A stretch of DNA of 64,000 nucleotides, from NCBI GenBank assembly GCA_023665865.1, contig JAMPDC010000001.1, positions 2,364,021-2,428,020 on the forward strand, read 5' to 3'. Origin of the DNA: Staphylococcus sp. (GTDB lineage: Bacteria; Bacteroidota; Bacteroidia; Bacteroidales; Muribaculaceae). The notes beneath the pieces are model-generated. The model did no database searches. It was given only the letters and a program-made list of their open reading frames with translations, and was not told the DNA's origin. Positions 53,819 to 63,349 of this stretch are shown here, piece after piece. A program made the translations under genes and the position numbers. How positions within the stretch are numbered: the stretch's first letter is position 1; each line of letters opens with the position of its first letter.

Positions 53819-54675
53819 TGTATGCAATATACAGGGGCATCTTCGGCGCTATTGCCCTGCTTCCGTTACCGGTCCTTTACGGTTTCAGCGACCTGCTCTA
53901 TCTTGTCCTTGGAAAATGGATGAAATATCGCCAGAAAGTAGTCCGGGAAAATCTGCGCAATTCTTTCCCGGATAAAAGCGATGCTGAACTGTCGGAGATA
54001 GAGAAAGATTTCTACCGACAATTTTGCGATAATATAGTCGAGACTGTCAAGTTGCTCCACATAAGTGACAGGGAAGTCGACAGGCGTATCACTGTCAGCG
54101 GCGAGGAGATAGTTGAACGTAAAATGGCTGAGGGTCATCAGATCATCGTATATCTCGGCCATTATGCTAATTGGGAATGGGTACCGGCTGTGGTGCGACA
54201 TTTCAATGCGCCTGAAATATGCGCTCAAGTCTATAAGCCTCAACGCGACAAGGCTTTCGACAGACTGATGCTGAAAGTGCGCTCCCGTTTCAATTCTGTT
54301 TCCATCCCTCAGAAACAAGTGTTCCGCACCCTTGTAAAATGGAGGAACGATGGGGTGAAATTTCTCGCAGGTTTCATTGCCGATCACCGTTCGAACACAA
54401 GTGTCTCACACCATCGCACTACCTTCCTCAATCAGACAACCCCATTCAATCCCGGTGGAGAGGAAATCGGGAAACGTGTCAATGCGGCATACGTCTATCT
54501 TGATATCACTAAGATCAAGCGTGGCCACTATCATTTCGAAGTGAAAGAAATAGTGCCTGACGATATGGATGAGGATTCCCCCTACACACGACGCTATCTT
54601 GAGATGCTTGAAGAAACCATCTGCCGGCGTCCTGGCCTATGGTTGTGGTCTCACAGACGTTGGCGCTACAAATAG
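53803..54675 (+). CDS. LpxL/HtrB-like lipid A acyltransferase
   Basis: The 290-residue protein belongs to the LpxL/LpxM lysophospholipid acyltransferase family. It has an N-terminal membrane helix (about 10-36), the typical VVRENLRNSFPDKSDAELSEIEKDFY helix pair, the catalytic H120-x4-E125 in GHYANWEW, and FIADHRSN. It would add a secondary acyl chain to Kdo-lipid A, in line with overlap with the Kdo transferase gene. The C-terminal CRRPGLWLWSHRRWRYK ending is usual. Chain length and position of transfer are not predictable. Confidence 0.92.
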   Translation: MREKVMYAIYRGIFGAIALLPLPVLYGFSDLLYLVLGKWMKYRQKVVRENLRNSFPDKSDAELSEIEKDFYRQFCDNIVETVKLLHISDREVDRRITVSGEEIVERKMAEGHQIIVYLGHYANWEWVPAVVRHFNAPEICAQVYKPQRDKAFDRLMLKVRSRFNSVSIPQKQVFRTLVKWRNDGVKFLAGFIADHRSNTSVSHHRTTFLNQTTPFNPGGEEIGKRVNAAYVYLDITKIKRGHYHFEVKEIVPDDMDEDSPYTRRYLEMLEETICRRPGLWLWSHRRWRYK

Positions 54676-54748
54676 AGAGTAATCACATTTACACTAAATT
54701 CTCATATATACCAAAAGTAAGTATAATCAAATTAAAAAATCATATCTG

Positions 54749-55480
54749 ATGAAAATAATCTGTGTGATTCCGGCCAGAGCCGAATCGTCTCGTTTCTTTG
54801 AGAAACCTCTCGCCCTCATTTGCGGAAAACCGATGATCCAGTGGGTATATGACCACTGCAAGGAGGTAGAATGTTTTGAAGAAGTGTATGTCGCTACTGA
54901 CAGCGAGAAGATAAAGGCTGCGGCTGAAAGCTTCGGGGCAAAAGTAGTGATGACACGTTCGGATCATGACACTGCCACCGAGCGTCTCTACGAAGTATCA
55001 ACCAGAATCGAAGCAGACCTCTACGTGATGGTCAACGGTGATGAGCCTCTGCTCACCCGCGATGCCATCATCCAATGTATACCTGACGGTCTGAAAGCTG
55101 ATGACTTCTTTGTGTCAAACCTGATGACCGATTTCACCAATCCTGTCGAGGTTGTCGACGCCACCAACCTCAAGATTGTCACTGCCAAGGATGACCGCTG
55201 TCTCTTCATCTCGCGTAGCCCCATTCCCTATCCCAAAGGAGCGATGGACTATGTATTCCACAAATTTGTCGGTGTAGGAGCCTTCACCCGCAAAGCTCTC
55301 GATTTCTATCACAATACTCCTCGTGGACCGATTGAGAAAATCGAGGAAAACGACTCGTTCCGTTTCCTTGAAAACCACATGCCCATCTACTACTACAACT
55401 GTCACTGCAAGTCACTCTCTGTTGACAACCGCAAGGATATCGACGGCGTCGAAGCTTATCTGAAAGGCGATAACCATTAA
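54749..55480 (+). CDS. kdsB: KdsB-like CMP-sugar (CMP-Kdo) synthetase, divergent
   Basis: The 243-residue nucleotidyltransferase has the cytidylyltransferase start VIPARAESSRFFEKPLA, close to KdsB but with EF residues in place of the usual PG before KPL. Other matches are VNGDEPLL, CLFISRSPIPYPKG and the C-terminal PIEKIEENDSFRFLE. KdsB activates Kdo as CMP-Kdo, the donor for kdtA upstream, so location fits. The deviations leave open a related sugar acid, such as a capsule-type or 8-amino-Kdo branch. There is a 73-base gap after the acyltransferase gene. Confidence 0.75.
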   Translation: MKIICVIPARAESSRFFEKPLALICGKPMIQWVYDHCKEVECFEEVYVATDSEKIKAAAESFGAKVVMTRSDHDTATERLYEVSTRIEADLYVMVNGDEPLLTRDAIIQCIPDGLKADDFFVSNLMTDFTNPVEVVDATNLKIVTAKDDRCLFISRSPIPYPKGAMDYVFHKFVGVGAFTRKALDFYHNTPRGPIEKIEENDSFRFLENHMPIYYYNCHCKSLSVDNRKDIDGVEAYLKGDNH

Positions 55481-55498
55481 GAAATAATCCAAGATTTA

Positions 55499-56482
55499 AT
55501 GAGAATCCGAACTGATTTCCGTTCTCTTATCAAAGGTTACCAACGAGTGGCTTTCTACTCGAGAAATTTTTCACGCTACTTCCTACCCGACATTTTGTTT
55601 GGCAGTAGTTTCCGCAGCCGGCTCAGAAGATTGTCTCCCGACGAACGTCGGGAGATCGAGCGGCGTGTCGAATACTATGCCCGCTGTGCCGAAGGCTCGA
55701 AAGTCGATCCGGCATCTTCAGTTACAGTCGGAGAATTTCGATATCCATGGCGCAAGAAGCATAAGTACGCCACATATTTCTTTGACCTTTTCGAGTGTGT
55801 GAGATGCTTCCCATCGCATTGCCGTTTCAGTTATAGGATGGGAGACGTCGATTGGGATTTTGACTCACCTACATTTGCCAAAGCACGCCCGATCACGCAG
55901 GGTCAGACCAACACAGTCATCATGCCGCTCAACAAGGTGAGACATCTGAGATTCATCACCGACACAAGAGCTTTCCGTGGCAAAAAGGACATGATTGTGT
56001 TTCGCAATGTGGTAAGGCAGCAACCTCAGCGCACATTGCTTCTTGAAAAATTCATCGACCATCCGATGTGTGATATCGGTCAAATCAACAAAGACACTAC
56101 TGATCCCCGGTTTGTCAAGGACTACATCCCGATGGAGGAGCAACTTGAATATAAATTCATAGCGAGCATCGAAGGCCATGATGTAGCTACAAATCTCAAG
56201 TGGGTCATGTCGTCAAATTCAGTTGCCGTCATGCCACGTCCGCGCATTGAGTCATGGTTCATGGAAGGCACATTGATCCCCGACTACCACTACATAGAGG
56301 TGAAGGCCGACTATTCAGATTTGATTGAAAAGATGGAATACTATATTGCCCATCCCGAAAAAGCCGAGGAGATCATCAGACATGCACATGAATATGTCGA
56401 TGGCTTCCGCGATAAAGACCGGCAACTGCTAATCGGTCGGCTGACAGCCGAAAGGTATTTCAAACAGACAGGTCAACTCTGA
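55499..56482 (+). CDS. GT90/CAP10-like glycosyltransferase (LPS biosynthesis)
   Basis: The 327-residue protein resembles the bacterial CAP10/LpsA-like glycosyltransferases of family GT90. Family marks are a FSYRMGDVDWDF segment, FVRARP-like TFAKARPI, RHLRFITDTRAF, a DYIPMEEQLEYKFIASIEGHD segment that fits the donor-binding Glu/Asp region, and the late VMPRPRIESWFMEG. Eukaryotic relatives transfer xylose or glucose. In bacteria such genes occur in LPS core clusters, as here between kdsB-like and GT9 genes. There is no membrane helix, so it acts on the cytoplasmic side. Donor and acceptor are unknown. Confidence 0.75.
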   Translation: MRIRTDFRSLIKGYQRVAFYSRNFSRYFLPDILFGSSFRSRLRRLSPDERREIERRVEYYARCAEGSKVDPASSVTVGEFRYPWRKKHKYATYFFDLFECVRCFPSHCRFSYRMGDVDWDFDSPTFAKARPITQGQTNTVIMPLNKVRHLRFITDTRAFRGKKDMIVFRNVVRQQPQRTLLLEKFIDHPMCDIGQINKDTTDPRFVKDYIPMEEQLEYKFIASIEGHDVATNLKWVMSSNSVAVMPRPRIESWFMEGTLIPDYHYIEVKADYSDLIEKMEYYIAHPEKAEEIIRHAHEYVDGFRDKDRQLLIGRLTAERYFKQTGQL

Positions 56483-56514
56483 CAAAACCAATCTTTCCAC
56501 ATATACCAGTACCT

Positions 56515-57543
56515 ATGGAAACTGAAGAAAAACGAATGTTGATAATCCGCCTGTCGGCGCTCGGCGATGTCGCAATGACAATTCCGCCTATATACTCTCT
56601 GGCTACCCGATATCCACGGCTCAAGATTACTGTAGTCACCCGTCCGTTCTTCGCCAGACTCTTCATCAACCGTCCAGGAAATGTCGAGGTCATCGGCATT
56701 GATTTCAAAGGAGAGTATAATGGTGTCTGTGGCATGATGAGATTGCTTCGCCGCCTGAGACGATTAAAGCCCGACTATGTGGCAGATCTACACAATGTGA
56801 TGCGTTCTTGGGTGATAGATAACTACTTCAGACTGCATGGAGTCAAAGTGGAGATGGTTGACAAACTTCGTTCAAGCCGCAAAGAGCTTTTCAAGACAGG
56901 AAAACAGCAGCCATCGTTTATCGACAGATATACAGCAGTATTCAGCCGTCTCGGATATCCGATAGACTTGACTTTTGACGGGCTATATGCCGATAGCAAG
57001 GCCAACATACCGGTAGAGATCCGACATCCCGCAATCGGCATCGCGCCATTCGCACGATATTTCAACAAGACCTATCCTCCGGCACAGATGCGCAGGGTGA
57101 TCTCCGGGCTCTCTGCATCAGGATATAATATATATCTCTTCGGTGGACGTGGGAGCGAGGCTGAGGAAATGCAGAAATGGGCCGGCGAGAATCAGAATTG
57201 TGAATCACTTGCCGGGAGGTATCCGCTTGAGGATGAACTTGCGGTCATGAGCGGAATGGATGTCATGATCTCGATGGATTCGGCCAACCAACACATGGCG
57301 GCGCTCAGCGGCACCCCAGTCATCAGCATCTGGGGAAGCACAACTCCGGCCTGCGGATTCATGGCTTACAGACAGAAACGTGATCAAGCTCTGTGTCTTA
57401 ACCTCCCATGTCAACCATGTAGTGTCGGAGGGGCACCGGTCTGTCCGAAAAACCATTTCGACTGCATGAAGACTCTCTCACCTGAGAGGGTTATTGAAAA
57501 AGTAAAAGAATTTGTCCCCTTAAAGGAGACGGCACACTCATAA
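56515..57543 (+). CDS. GT9-family (heptosyltransferase-like) LPS glycosyltransferase
   Basis: The 342-residue protein has the GT9 N-terminal motif MLIIRLSALGDVAMTIP with the catalytic aspartate, GIAPFARYFNKTYPP for acceptor-side binding, YLFGGRGSEAEEM, and the donor-site MDVMISMDSANQHMAALSGTPVISIWG. The C-terminus carries a four-cysteine cluster (LPCQPC, VCPKNHFDC), seen in several Bacteroidetes GT9 enzymes. GT9 enzymes add heptose or other sugars to LPS core. The sugar is not predicted, since heptose synthesis genes are absent here. Confidence 0.88.
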   Translation: METEEKRMLIIRLSALGDVAMTIPPIYSLATRYPRLKITVVTRPFFARLFINRPGNVEVIGIDFKGEYNGVCGMMRLLRRLRRLKPDYVADLHNVMRSWVIDNYFRLHGVKVEMVDKLRSSRKELFKTGKQQPSFIDRYTAVFSRLGYPIDLTFDGLYADSKANIPVEIRHPAIGIAPFARYFNKTYPPAQMRRVISGLSASGYNIYLFGGRGSEAEEMQKWAGENQNCESLAGRYPLEDELAVMSGMDVMISMDSANQHMAALSGTPVISIWGSTTPACGFMAYRQKRDQALCLNLPCQPCSVGGAPVCPKNHFDCMKTLSPERVIEKVKEFVPLKETAHS

Positions 57544-57555
57544 AACTCCTCCAAA

Positions 57556-59397
57556 ATGCTCGGCTTTGTCTGGTTTACGGCACTCTATTTTGTCTATTGT
57601 GTAGTTTTCTTCTCATTGATTCAAAAACCTGCGTTCGGCATCTACAATCGCGGTGTCAATAAGGAGAAGGCTACAGGTTACAATGTGTGGCAAGTCTATT
57701 CCCACGGATTGATTTCCGATATGATAATTGCCGCCTATCTCTCGGCACTTCCGCTCATCATAACTGCCATCCACACCATGGCACCATGTTTCAATATCGG
57801 GATTGTGCTGACAGTCTACAACGTAGTCATTTCTGTCTGCATTGCTCTCATAAGTGTTTCGGATACTCTGTTATATCGCTTTTGGAACTACAAGCTTGAT
57901 TCTTCAGCTTTTGTATATCTCAAATCACTGAAAGGCACATTTGCATCTGTATCAACGGGCTATATCATCGCAGCTTTCACGTTGGTGATCCTCTGTGGCT
58001 TCATATTTTTTGCTGGAAGTGAGGCGCTGACTCTCAAATGTAGCGCTACTCTGCTTGATGGAGATTGGCCCGGATTGTGGAAAGGCATACTCGTGTTTAT
58101 CGTGATGCTTCTGGGAGCCGGCGGCTTGTTTCTTATCATCCGAGGTCTGAAAATAAGGCCCAACAATCCGAGTGTGGTCTACTATAGCAAGAACCCATTT
58201 TACAATCACTGGGCACTCAATCCGGCCTACAGCCTGATATATTCACTCGGGACAAGAGATGAATTCAAAGGTAAATTCCGCTTCTATGACTCAGAGGAGT
58301 GCGACCGCATTTTCAATCCCCTCTTCCCTACTGCCGGCAAAACGAAGAGACAACTGTTGCGCACTGAGCGCCCAAACATTTTACTTGTGATCTGGGAGAG
58401 TCTCGGAGCCGAATTTGTCCCTTCGCTCGGAGGCCGGCAGGATGTGGCTGTCAATGTCGACCGGATTGCCAAAGATGGCATTATGTTCACCAACTGCACA
58501 GCCGGAAGCTTCCGCACTGACCGCGGACTCGTATGCCTGCTCAGCGGATACCTCGGACAACCCACCACAAGCGTAATCCGCTACACGCGCAAACTGCCTA
58601 ATCTACCCGCATTGCCCCGGCGCATGAAAGAGGAAGGATATGTGACTACCGCTATACATGGAGGCGACCTCACCATCATGCACAAATCAGATTTCTACCT
58701 TGCCTCAGGCCACGACAGGCTCATCAGCCAGAAGGATATACCGTCGTCTGCCCCGACATGCAAATGGGGAGTTCAGGATGGATATATGTTTGATTATATC
58801 TTTGACGATATCATGGAGAAGACCCGACGCAATGAGCGATGGTTCACCACTTTCCAGACACTCAGTTCGCACGAACCATTTACTGTCCCATACGATCGTC
58901 TGCCTGACGATGAAGTTGCCAACTCATTTGCATACGTCGACCATTGTTTCGGCCGTTTCGTCGACAGGCTCAAAGAGACCCCGGCTTGGGACGATCTCCT
59001 TATAATATGTGTGGCCGACCACGGCTATAATGCCACACACAATCCAAAATCGAGAAGTGAATATGCTCACATACCTCTGCTCATGGCTGGTGGCGCACTG
59101 AAGGAGACCGGGACCATTGACACCCTTATGAGTCAGACAGACCTTGCTGCGACATTGCTCGGACAGATGAACATGGAGCATGATGAATTTATCTTCAGCC
59201 GTGATGTTCTTGCTGACAGCTATGTCGAGCGGTTTTCATTCCACACCTACAACAACGGCTTCATGCTTACTGACGATCGTGGTGTCACTATTGTCGACAA
59301 CGTTTCAAACGAAGCCATCGAAGGTCCTGACGAACAACGCGAAAGCCGCGGTCGTGCTATACTTCAGAAGTTATATGAGGATCTGAGCAAACGATAA
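57556..59397 (+). CDS. LTA synthase/sulfatase-family membrane phosphotransferase, copy A
   Basis: The 613-residue protein has five N-terminal membrane helices (within about residues 1-197) and an extracytoplasmic alkaline-phosphatase-fold domain of the LTA synthase/sulfatase type. Metal and active-site motifs are NILLVIWESLGAEF, the nucleophile T321 in GSFRTDRGL, FTTFQTLSSHEPF and VADHGYN (D488, H489). Relatives move phosphoglycerol or phosphoethanolamine onto cell-envelope glycans or glycolipids. It follows the GT9 gene by 12 bases, so LOS core is the likely acceptor. A threonine nucleophile and no sulfatase CxPxR motif argue against a true sulfatase. Confidence 0.88.
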   Translation: MLGFVWFTALYFVYCVVFFSLIQKPAFGIYNRGVNKEKATGYNVWQVYSHGLISDMIIAAYLSALPLIITAIHTMAPCFNIGIVLTVYNVVISVCIALISVSDTLLYRFWNYKLDSSAFVYLKSLKGTFASVSTGYIIAAFTLVILCGFIFFAGSEALTLKCSATLLDGDWPGLWKGILVFIVMLLGAGGLFLIIRGLKIRPNNPSVVYYSKNPFYNHWALNPAYSLIYSLGTRDEFKGKFRFYDSEECDRIFNPLFPTAGKTKRQLLRTERPNILLVIWESLGAEFVPSLGGRQDVAVNVDRIAKDGIMFTNCTAGSFRTDRGLVCLLSGYLGQPTTSVIRYTRKLPNLPALPRRMKEEGYVTTAIHGGDLTIMHKSDFYLASGHDRLISQKDIPSSAPTCKWGVQDGYMFDYIFDDIMEKTRRNERWFTTFQTLSSHEPFTVPYDRLPDDEVANSFAYVDHCFGRFVDRLKETPAWDDLLIICVADHGYNATHNPKSRSEYAHIPLLMAGGALKETGTIDTLMSQTDLAATLLGQMNMEHDEFIFSRDVLADSYVERFSFHTYNNGFMLTDDRGVTIVDNVSNEAIEGPDEQRESRGRAILQKLYEDLSKR

Positions 59398-59442
59398 CAG
59401 ATCCGTATTTTCTGCAAAACATCACATTTCAAAACCTTAAAA

Positions 59443-61416
59443 ATGGAAAGAAGTTTTTCGCGCATCATCAAGTCAAACCCTGTCGGACTGGCAATCAATC
59501 TTCTGTGGGTATATATCTGCTATGAGATATGCCGTCTGGCATTTCTGTTTGAAAACTGGTCGCTATTTAGCGCCAACATGTCGTGGGCTACATTCTGGAA
59601 CATATCTCTCGGAGGTCTACGTTTCGATACCTCGGCGATATTCTACACCAACGCACTCATAATTCTACTATATCTCTTCCCTCTCGCTCTCAAAGAGCGC
59701 CACTGGTTCCATCTGATGACAAAGTGGATATATGTCGTGGTCAATGCCATCTGTATTCTAATGAATCTCGCGGACTCGGTCTTCTTCGAGTTCAGAAAAC
59801 ATCGCTCGTCGATGGCATTGTTTGAAGAGTTTAAAGGTGACAATAATCTCGATGCTATTGTCGGAGTGGAAGTTATCAGCCATTGGTATTTTGTCATCCT
59901 TGCAATTATGATGATATTCTTCCTGTGGAAATGTTACCGAATGCCGGGGACAGCTGTCAAACCGGCCAAGGGATATTATCTGACGCAGATATTTTCCCTT
60001 TTGATTTATGGACTTGTATGTGTCTGTGGCATGCGTGGCAACACTTTCCTGACCGCGACCCGTCCAATTTCGGTCAACTATGCACACAAGTTTGTTAACG
60101 AACCCATGCAGACAGGCATTGTGCTCAACACTCCTTTCTCCATGATCCGGACCATCAACCAGATGGCACGGACAACGCCGGTATTTTTCAAAAATCCCAA
60201 AGAGATGGAGGCAATTTATAGCCCCATACATCAACCGGCCGACTCCATAGTCGAGCGTAAGAAAAATATCGTTATCCTCATCGTCGAAAGCTTTGCCCAG
60301 GAATTTGTCGGAGCCCTCAACAAGGATCTTGACAACGGGACATATAAAGGTTACACTCCTTTCACCGACTCTCTGCTCCGGCACAGCCTCTATTTCGAAC
60401 AATCGTTTGCAAACGGTGGCTTCAGTATCGACGCGATACCTGCTGTCATCGCATCCATTCCACGCATGGACCGTCCGTTTGTTCTCTCCCCCCACTCGCT
60501 CAACCACATCAACTCGCTTGCCAGCGAAGTTAAAAATATGGGATATTCCACCGCATTTTTCCACGGAGCCGACAATGAGTCTCTTGGGTTCAATGCTTTT
60601 GTCAAACAGGCCGGAGTTGACAGATATTTCGGAAAGAATGAATTTATCGCAGACAGCCGTTTCGGAGGAAAGACTGAATTTGACGGCAAATGGGGCATCT
60701 GGGACGAACCGTTCCTGCAATTTTTCTGTGCGGAACTCAGCGACCTACCACAACCATTCATGGCAAGCGTGTTTACACTCTCCTCACACCATCCATTTGC
60801 TGTCCCCGATAAGTATAAGGATGTGTTTGTCGACGAAGGTATCCACAAGCTTCACAAATGTATCCGCTATGCTGACTACTCCATCCGCCGGTTCTTTGAA
60901 TCGGCTAAAAAGCAACCGTGGTATGACAACACAATCTTTGTCATAACGGCTGACCATGCCAGCAGTAAGCGCACCCATGATGTCTACATGAATGAAATCG
61001 GAGGGTTCCGCATCCCTATCATCTTCTTCGATCCCTCCGGCCAGCTCCCGACCGGTCCGCAGCCGGGTATTATCCAGCAGATCGACATCATGCCTACACT
61101 CCTTTCTTATATCGGTTACGACAAACCATATATAGCCTTTGGCAAAGACATTCTCAACACACCTGCCGACAAGACCTGGGCCTTCAACTGGGATTTCTTC
61201 CCTCAGTATATCAAGGGAGATTATGTCATGCGTACAGACGGCACTAACATCTCTGAAATCTATAACTACAAGGCAGACCCTCTGCTAAAAGAGAATCTCA
61301 AAGACTCCATACCTGAAAAGCAGAAGCAGGAAATGTATCGTGAGATGTGTGCTTTTATCCAGACATACATGCAACGCATGAACGCTGACGATGTAACAAT
61401 CAAAAAGCTGAAATAA
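59443..61416 (+). CDS. LTA synthase/sulfatase-family membrane phosphotransferase, copy B
   Basis: The 657-residue protein has the same design as its upstream neighbour: five membrane helices (within about 1-205) and an extracytoplasmic phosphatase-fold domain with NIVILIVESFAQEFVG, the nucleophile position S328 in GGFSIDAIPA, VFTLSSHHPF and ITADHASS (D504, H505). Unlike copy A it uses serine at the nucleophile and has the longer PALLSIPR-like AVIASIPR motif of LtaS-type enzymes. The two differ over most of their length, so this is not a recent duplication. Two substrates or two acceptor sites are likely. Confidence 0.9.
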   Translation: MERSFSRIIKSNPVGLAINLLWVYICYEICRLAFLFENWSLFSANMSWATFWNISLGGLRFDTSAIFYTNALIILLYLFPLALKERHWFHLMTKWIYVVVNAICILMNLADSVFFEFRKHRSSMALFEEFKGDNNLDAIVGVEVISHWYFVILAIMMIFFLWKCYRMPGTAVKPAKGYYLTQIFSLLIYGLVCVCGMRGNTFLTATRPISVNYAHKFVNEPMQTGIVLNTPFSMIRTINQMARTTPVFFKNPKEMEAIYSPIHQPADSIVERKKNIVILIVESFAQEFVGALNKDLDNGTYKGYTPFTDSLLRHSLYFEQSFANGGFSIDAIPAVIASIPRMDRPFVLSPHSLNHINSLASEVKNMGYSTAFFHGADNESLGFNAFVKQAGVDRYFGKNEFIADSRFGGKTEFDGKWGIWDEPFLQFFCAELSDLPQPFMASVFTLSSHHPFAVPDKYKDVFVDEGIHKLHKCIRYADYSIRRFFESAKKQPWYDNTIFVITADHASSKRTHDVYMNEIGGFRIPIIFFDPSGQLPTGPQPGIIQQIDIMPTLLSYIGYDKPYIAFGKDILNTPADKTWAFNWDFFPQYIKGDYVMRTDGTNISEIYNYKADPLLKENLKDSIPEKQKQEMYREMCAFIQTYMQRMNADDVTIKKLK

Positions 61417-61437
61417 TTTATCGACTTACATATATAA

Positions 61438-61485
61438 TACTACGGGCCGCATATCTATCCGTTACAAGATATGCGGCCCGTAGTA
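61438..61485. terminator. bidirectional hairpin between LOS cluster and sulP
   Basis: TACTACGGGCCGCATATC (61438-61455) and GATATGCGGCCCGTAGTA (61468-61485) are exact reverse complements, an 18-bp stem with a 12-base loop. T-runs are poor, but it lies between convergent stops (61416 and 61503). Confidence 0.75.
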
Positions 61486-61502
61486 TATATATGGAAGTTT
61501 TA

Positions 61503-63206
61503 TTACGCCATTGATGCGTCTATCTGATTGCTTACAGGCGCAAGCTTATTGGCCATCTTTACTGCTTTGGTGATATGGTCACAGATATGATCTTCACCGA
61601 TAAGTTTGTTGACTCCGGCATGGACAAGAGCGTCACGGACATTCTCTTTCACACCTGAGAGCACTACGTGGATACCCTCTTCCTGAGATGATTTGATCAG
61701 GGTCTCAAGATTGTGGATACCGGTCGAATCAATAAAAGGCACCTTGCGCATGCGGATGATGCGCACGATAGGTTTGCGCCCCATGGTATTGCGCATGAGT
61801 TCGTCAAACTTTGTCGCCACTCCGAAGAAGAACGGTCCATCAATCTCATAAACCTCAACACCGGGGTTGACATTGAGAACCTCATGGTGGGCCATCTCTG
61901 TGCTCTCGTCAATGTCAAGTTGTCCGGAGTATGCCTTGATCTCTGTATTCTCCATCACACGACGTAAGAATAGGATTATGGCAAGAAGCAGACCCATCTC
62001 AATGGCGATGGTAAGGTCGAAGATAACTGTCAGGAGGAAAGTGACAGCGAGAACCGAAATATCGCTCTTAGGGTTGTGGAAGATCGAACGGATAGTACGC
62101 CAACCACTCATATTGTAGCTCACGACAATCAACACGGCTGCAAGGCAGGCCATGGGAATAAGATTGATCAGCGGCATAAGGAAGAGGAAGATGAGGAAAA
62201 GCACTATGGCATGGACAACACCGGCCACAGGGGTGCGTCCTCCGTTGGTGATGTTGGTCATTGTACGTGCTATGGCACCGGTGACAGGAATACCGCCAAA
62301 GAAAGGAACAATAATGTTTGCCATACCCTGGCCGATAAGCTCAGTGTTGCTGTTTGTACGTGTACCTGTCACACCATCGGCGACAGTTGCCGAGAGAAGC
62401 GATTCAATCGCACCGAGGATAGCGATTGTGAAGGCCGAGGGCAGCAGACGGTTGATTGTCGCCATGTTCAACACAAACCCATGAGGCTCAGGGATGTCGG
62501 TAGAGAGCGAACCGAAACGGTCGCCGATAGTCTCTACGTGTATACCGGGGATAAGCGACACTACCGCTGTCACAATGATGATAGCGAGCAACGCTCCCGG
62601 CAAACGGCGCGAGATCATGGGTGTGATGATGATGATTGCAAGCGCTGCGAGTCCGACGCATAGAGTCAGCCAGTCGATATTTCCGAAATTAGCGAGATAA
62701 ACTCCCCATTTGGGAAGAAATTCGCTTGGCACATTCTTCAAACCGAGACCGAAGAAGTCATTGATCTGAGTAGAGAAAATCGTCAGCGCGATACCGGCTG
62801 TGAAACCTACAACAATCGGATAGGGAATGAACTTGATGACAGTACCCAAGCGGAAAAATCCAAGAGCAACGAGGATAAGGCCAGCCATAAACGTAGCCAC
62901 TGCAAGACCTTCAAGGCCAAAATTGGCTATGATGTTGTAGACAATGACGATAAATGCTCCCGTCGGGCCACCGATCTGTACCGTACATCCACCGGCTGCC
63001 GAAACAATGAAACCGCCGATAATAGCGGTGATCAGACCAACTGTCGGGCTGACACCACTGGCTATACCAAACGCGATTGCAAGCGGGAGGGCAACGATGC
63101 CCACAACAATACCTGCCACAAGGTCACTCTTAAACTTGTCGGCAGAGTAGTTTTTCAATGCCGAAAACAATTTCGGCTGAAAATCGATTGAACCAGAAAA
63201 ATTCAT
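61503..63206 (-). CDS. SulP-family anion permease with STAS domain
   Basis: The 567-residue protein is a SLC26/SulP transporter. The membrane domain (about 25-440) has the family motifs DLVAGIVVGIVALPLAIAFG, CTVQIGGPTGAFIVIVYN, GFTAGIALTI, and GGIPVTGAIARTMTNITNGG. A cytoplasmic STAS domain (about 450-555) carries VPFIDSTGIHNLETL. Bacterial members carry sulfate, bicarbonate or other anions; no carbonic anhydrase or sulfate assimilation gene is next to it, so the anion is undetermined. The predicted leader from the TAATTTTG box at 63350 is about 140 bases. Confidence 0.92.
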   Translation of the reverse strand: MNFSGSIDFQPKLFSALKNYSADKFKSDLVAGIVVGIVALPLAIAFGIASGVSPTVGLITAIIGGFIVSAAGGCTVQIGGPTGAFIVIVYNIIANFGLEGLAVATFMAGLILVALGFFRLGTVIKFIPYPIVVGFTAGIALTIFSTQINDFFGLGLKNVPSEFLPKWGVYLANFGNIDWLTLCVGLAALAIIIITPMISRRLPGALLAIIIVTAVVSLIPGIHVETIGDRFGSLSTDIPEPHGFVLNMATINRLLPSAFTIAILGAIESLLSATVADGVTGTRTNSNTELIGQGMANIIVPFFGGIPVTGAIARTMTNITNGGRTPVAGVVHAIVLFLIFLFLMPLINLIPMACLAAVLIVVSYNMSGWRTIRSIFHNPKSDISVLAVTFLLTVIFDLTIAIEMGLLLAIILFLRRVMENTEIKAYSGQLDIDESTEMAHHEVLNVNPGVEVYEIDGPFFFGVATKFDELMRNTMGRKPIVRIIRMRKVPFIDSTGIHNLETLIKSSQEEGIHVVLSGVKENVRDALVHAGVNKLIGEDHICDHITKAVKMANKLAPVSNQIDASMA

Positions 63207-63349
63207 CTATATTTACCTTAAATTATAATGTCATTTCTAAAAGAACACTGTGTTTATTGACCCTTTGGTACATTAACCTTTGGTCTTACTGTGATTTCAG
63301 ACATCAATCTGAACGGCATGTCCATGCGACATTCCCCAGATTTGAGGTG

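Noticed and set aside
59758-60720. A 320-codon open frame on the minus strand inside the second phosphotransferase gene
   Set aside because: It is antisense to a protein with clear active-site motifs and membrane helices and has no family features of its own; it is a shadow of the coding frame.
62076-62663. A 195-codon His/Cys-rich plus-strand frame inside sulP
   Set aside because: The apparent metal-binding richness comes from reading hydrophobic SulP codons backwards.
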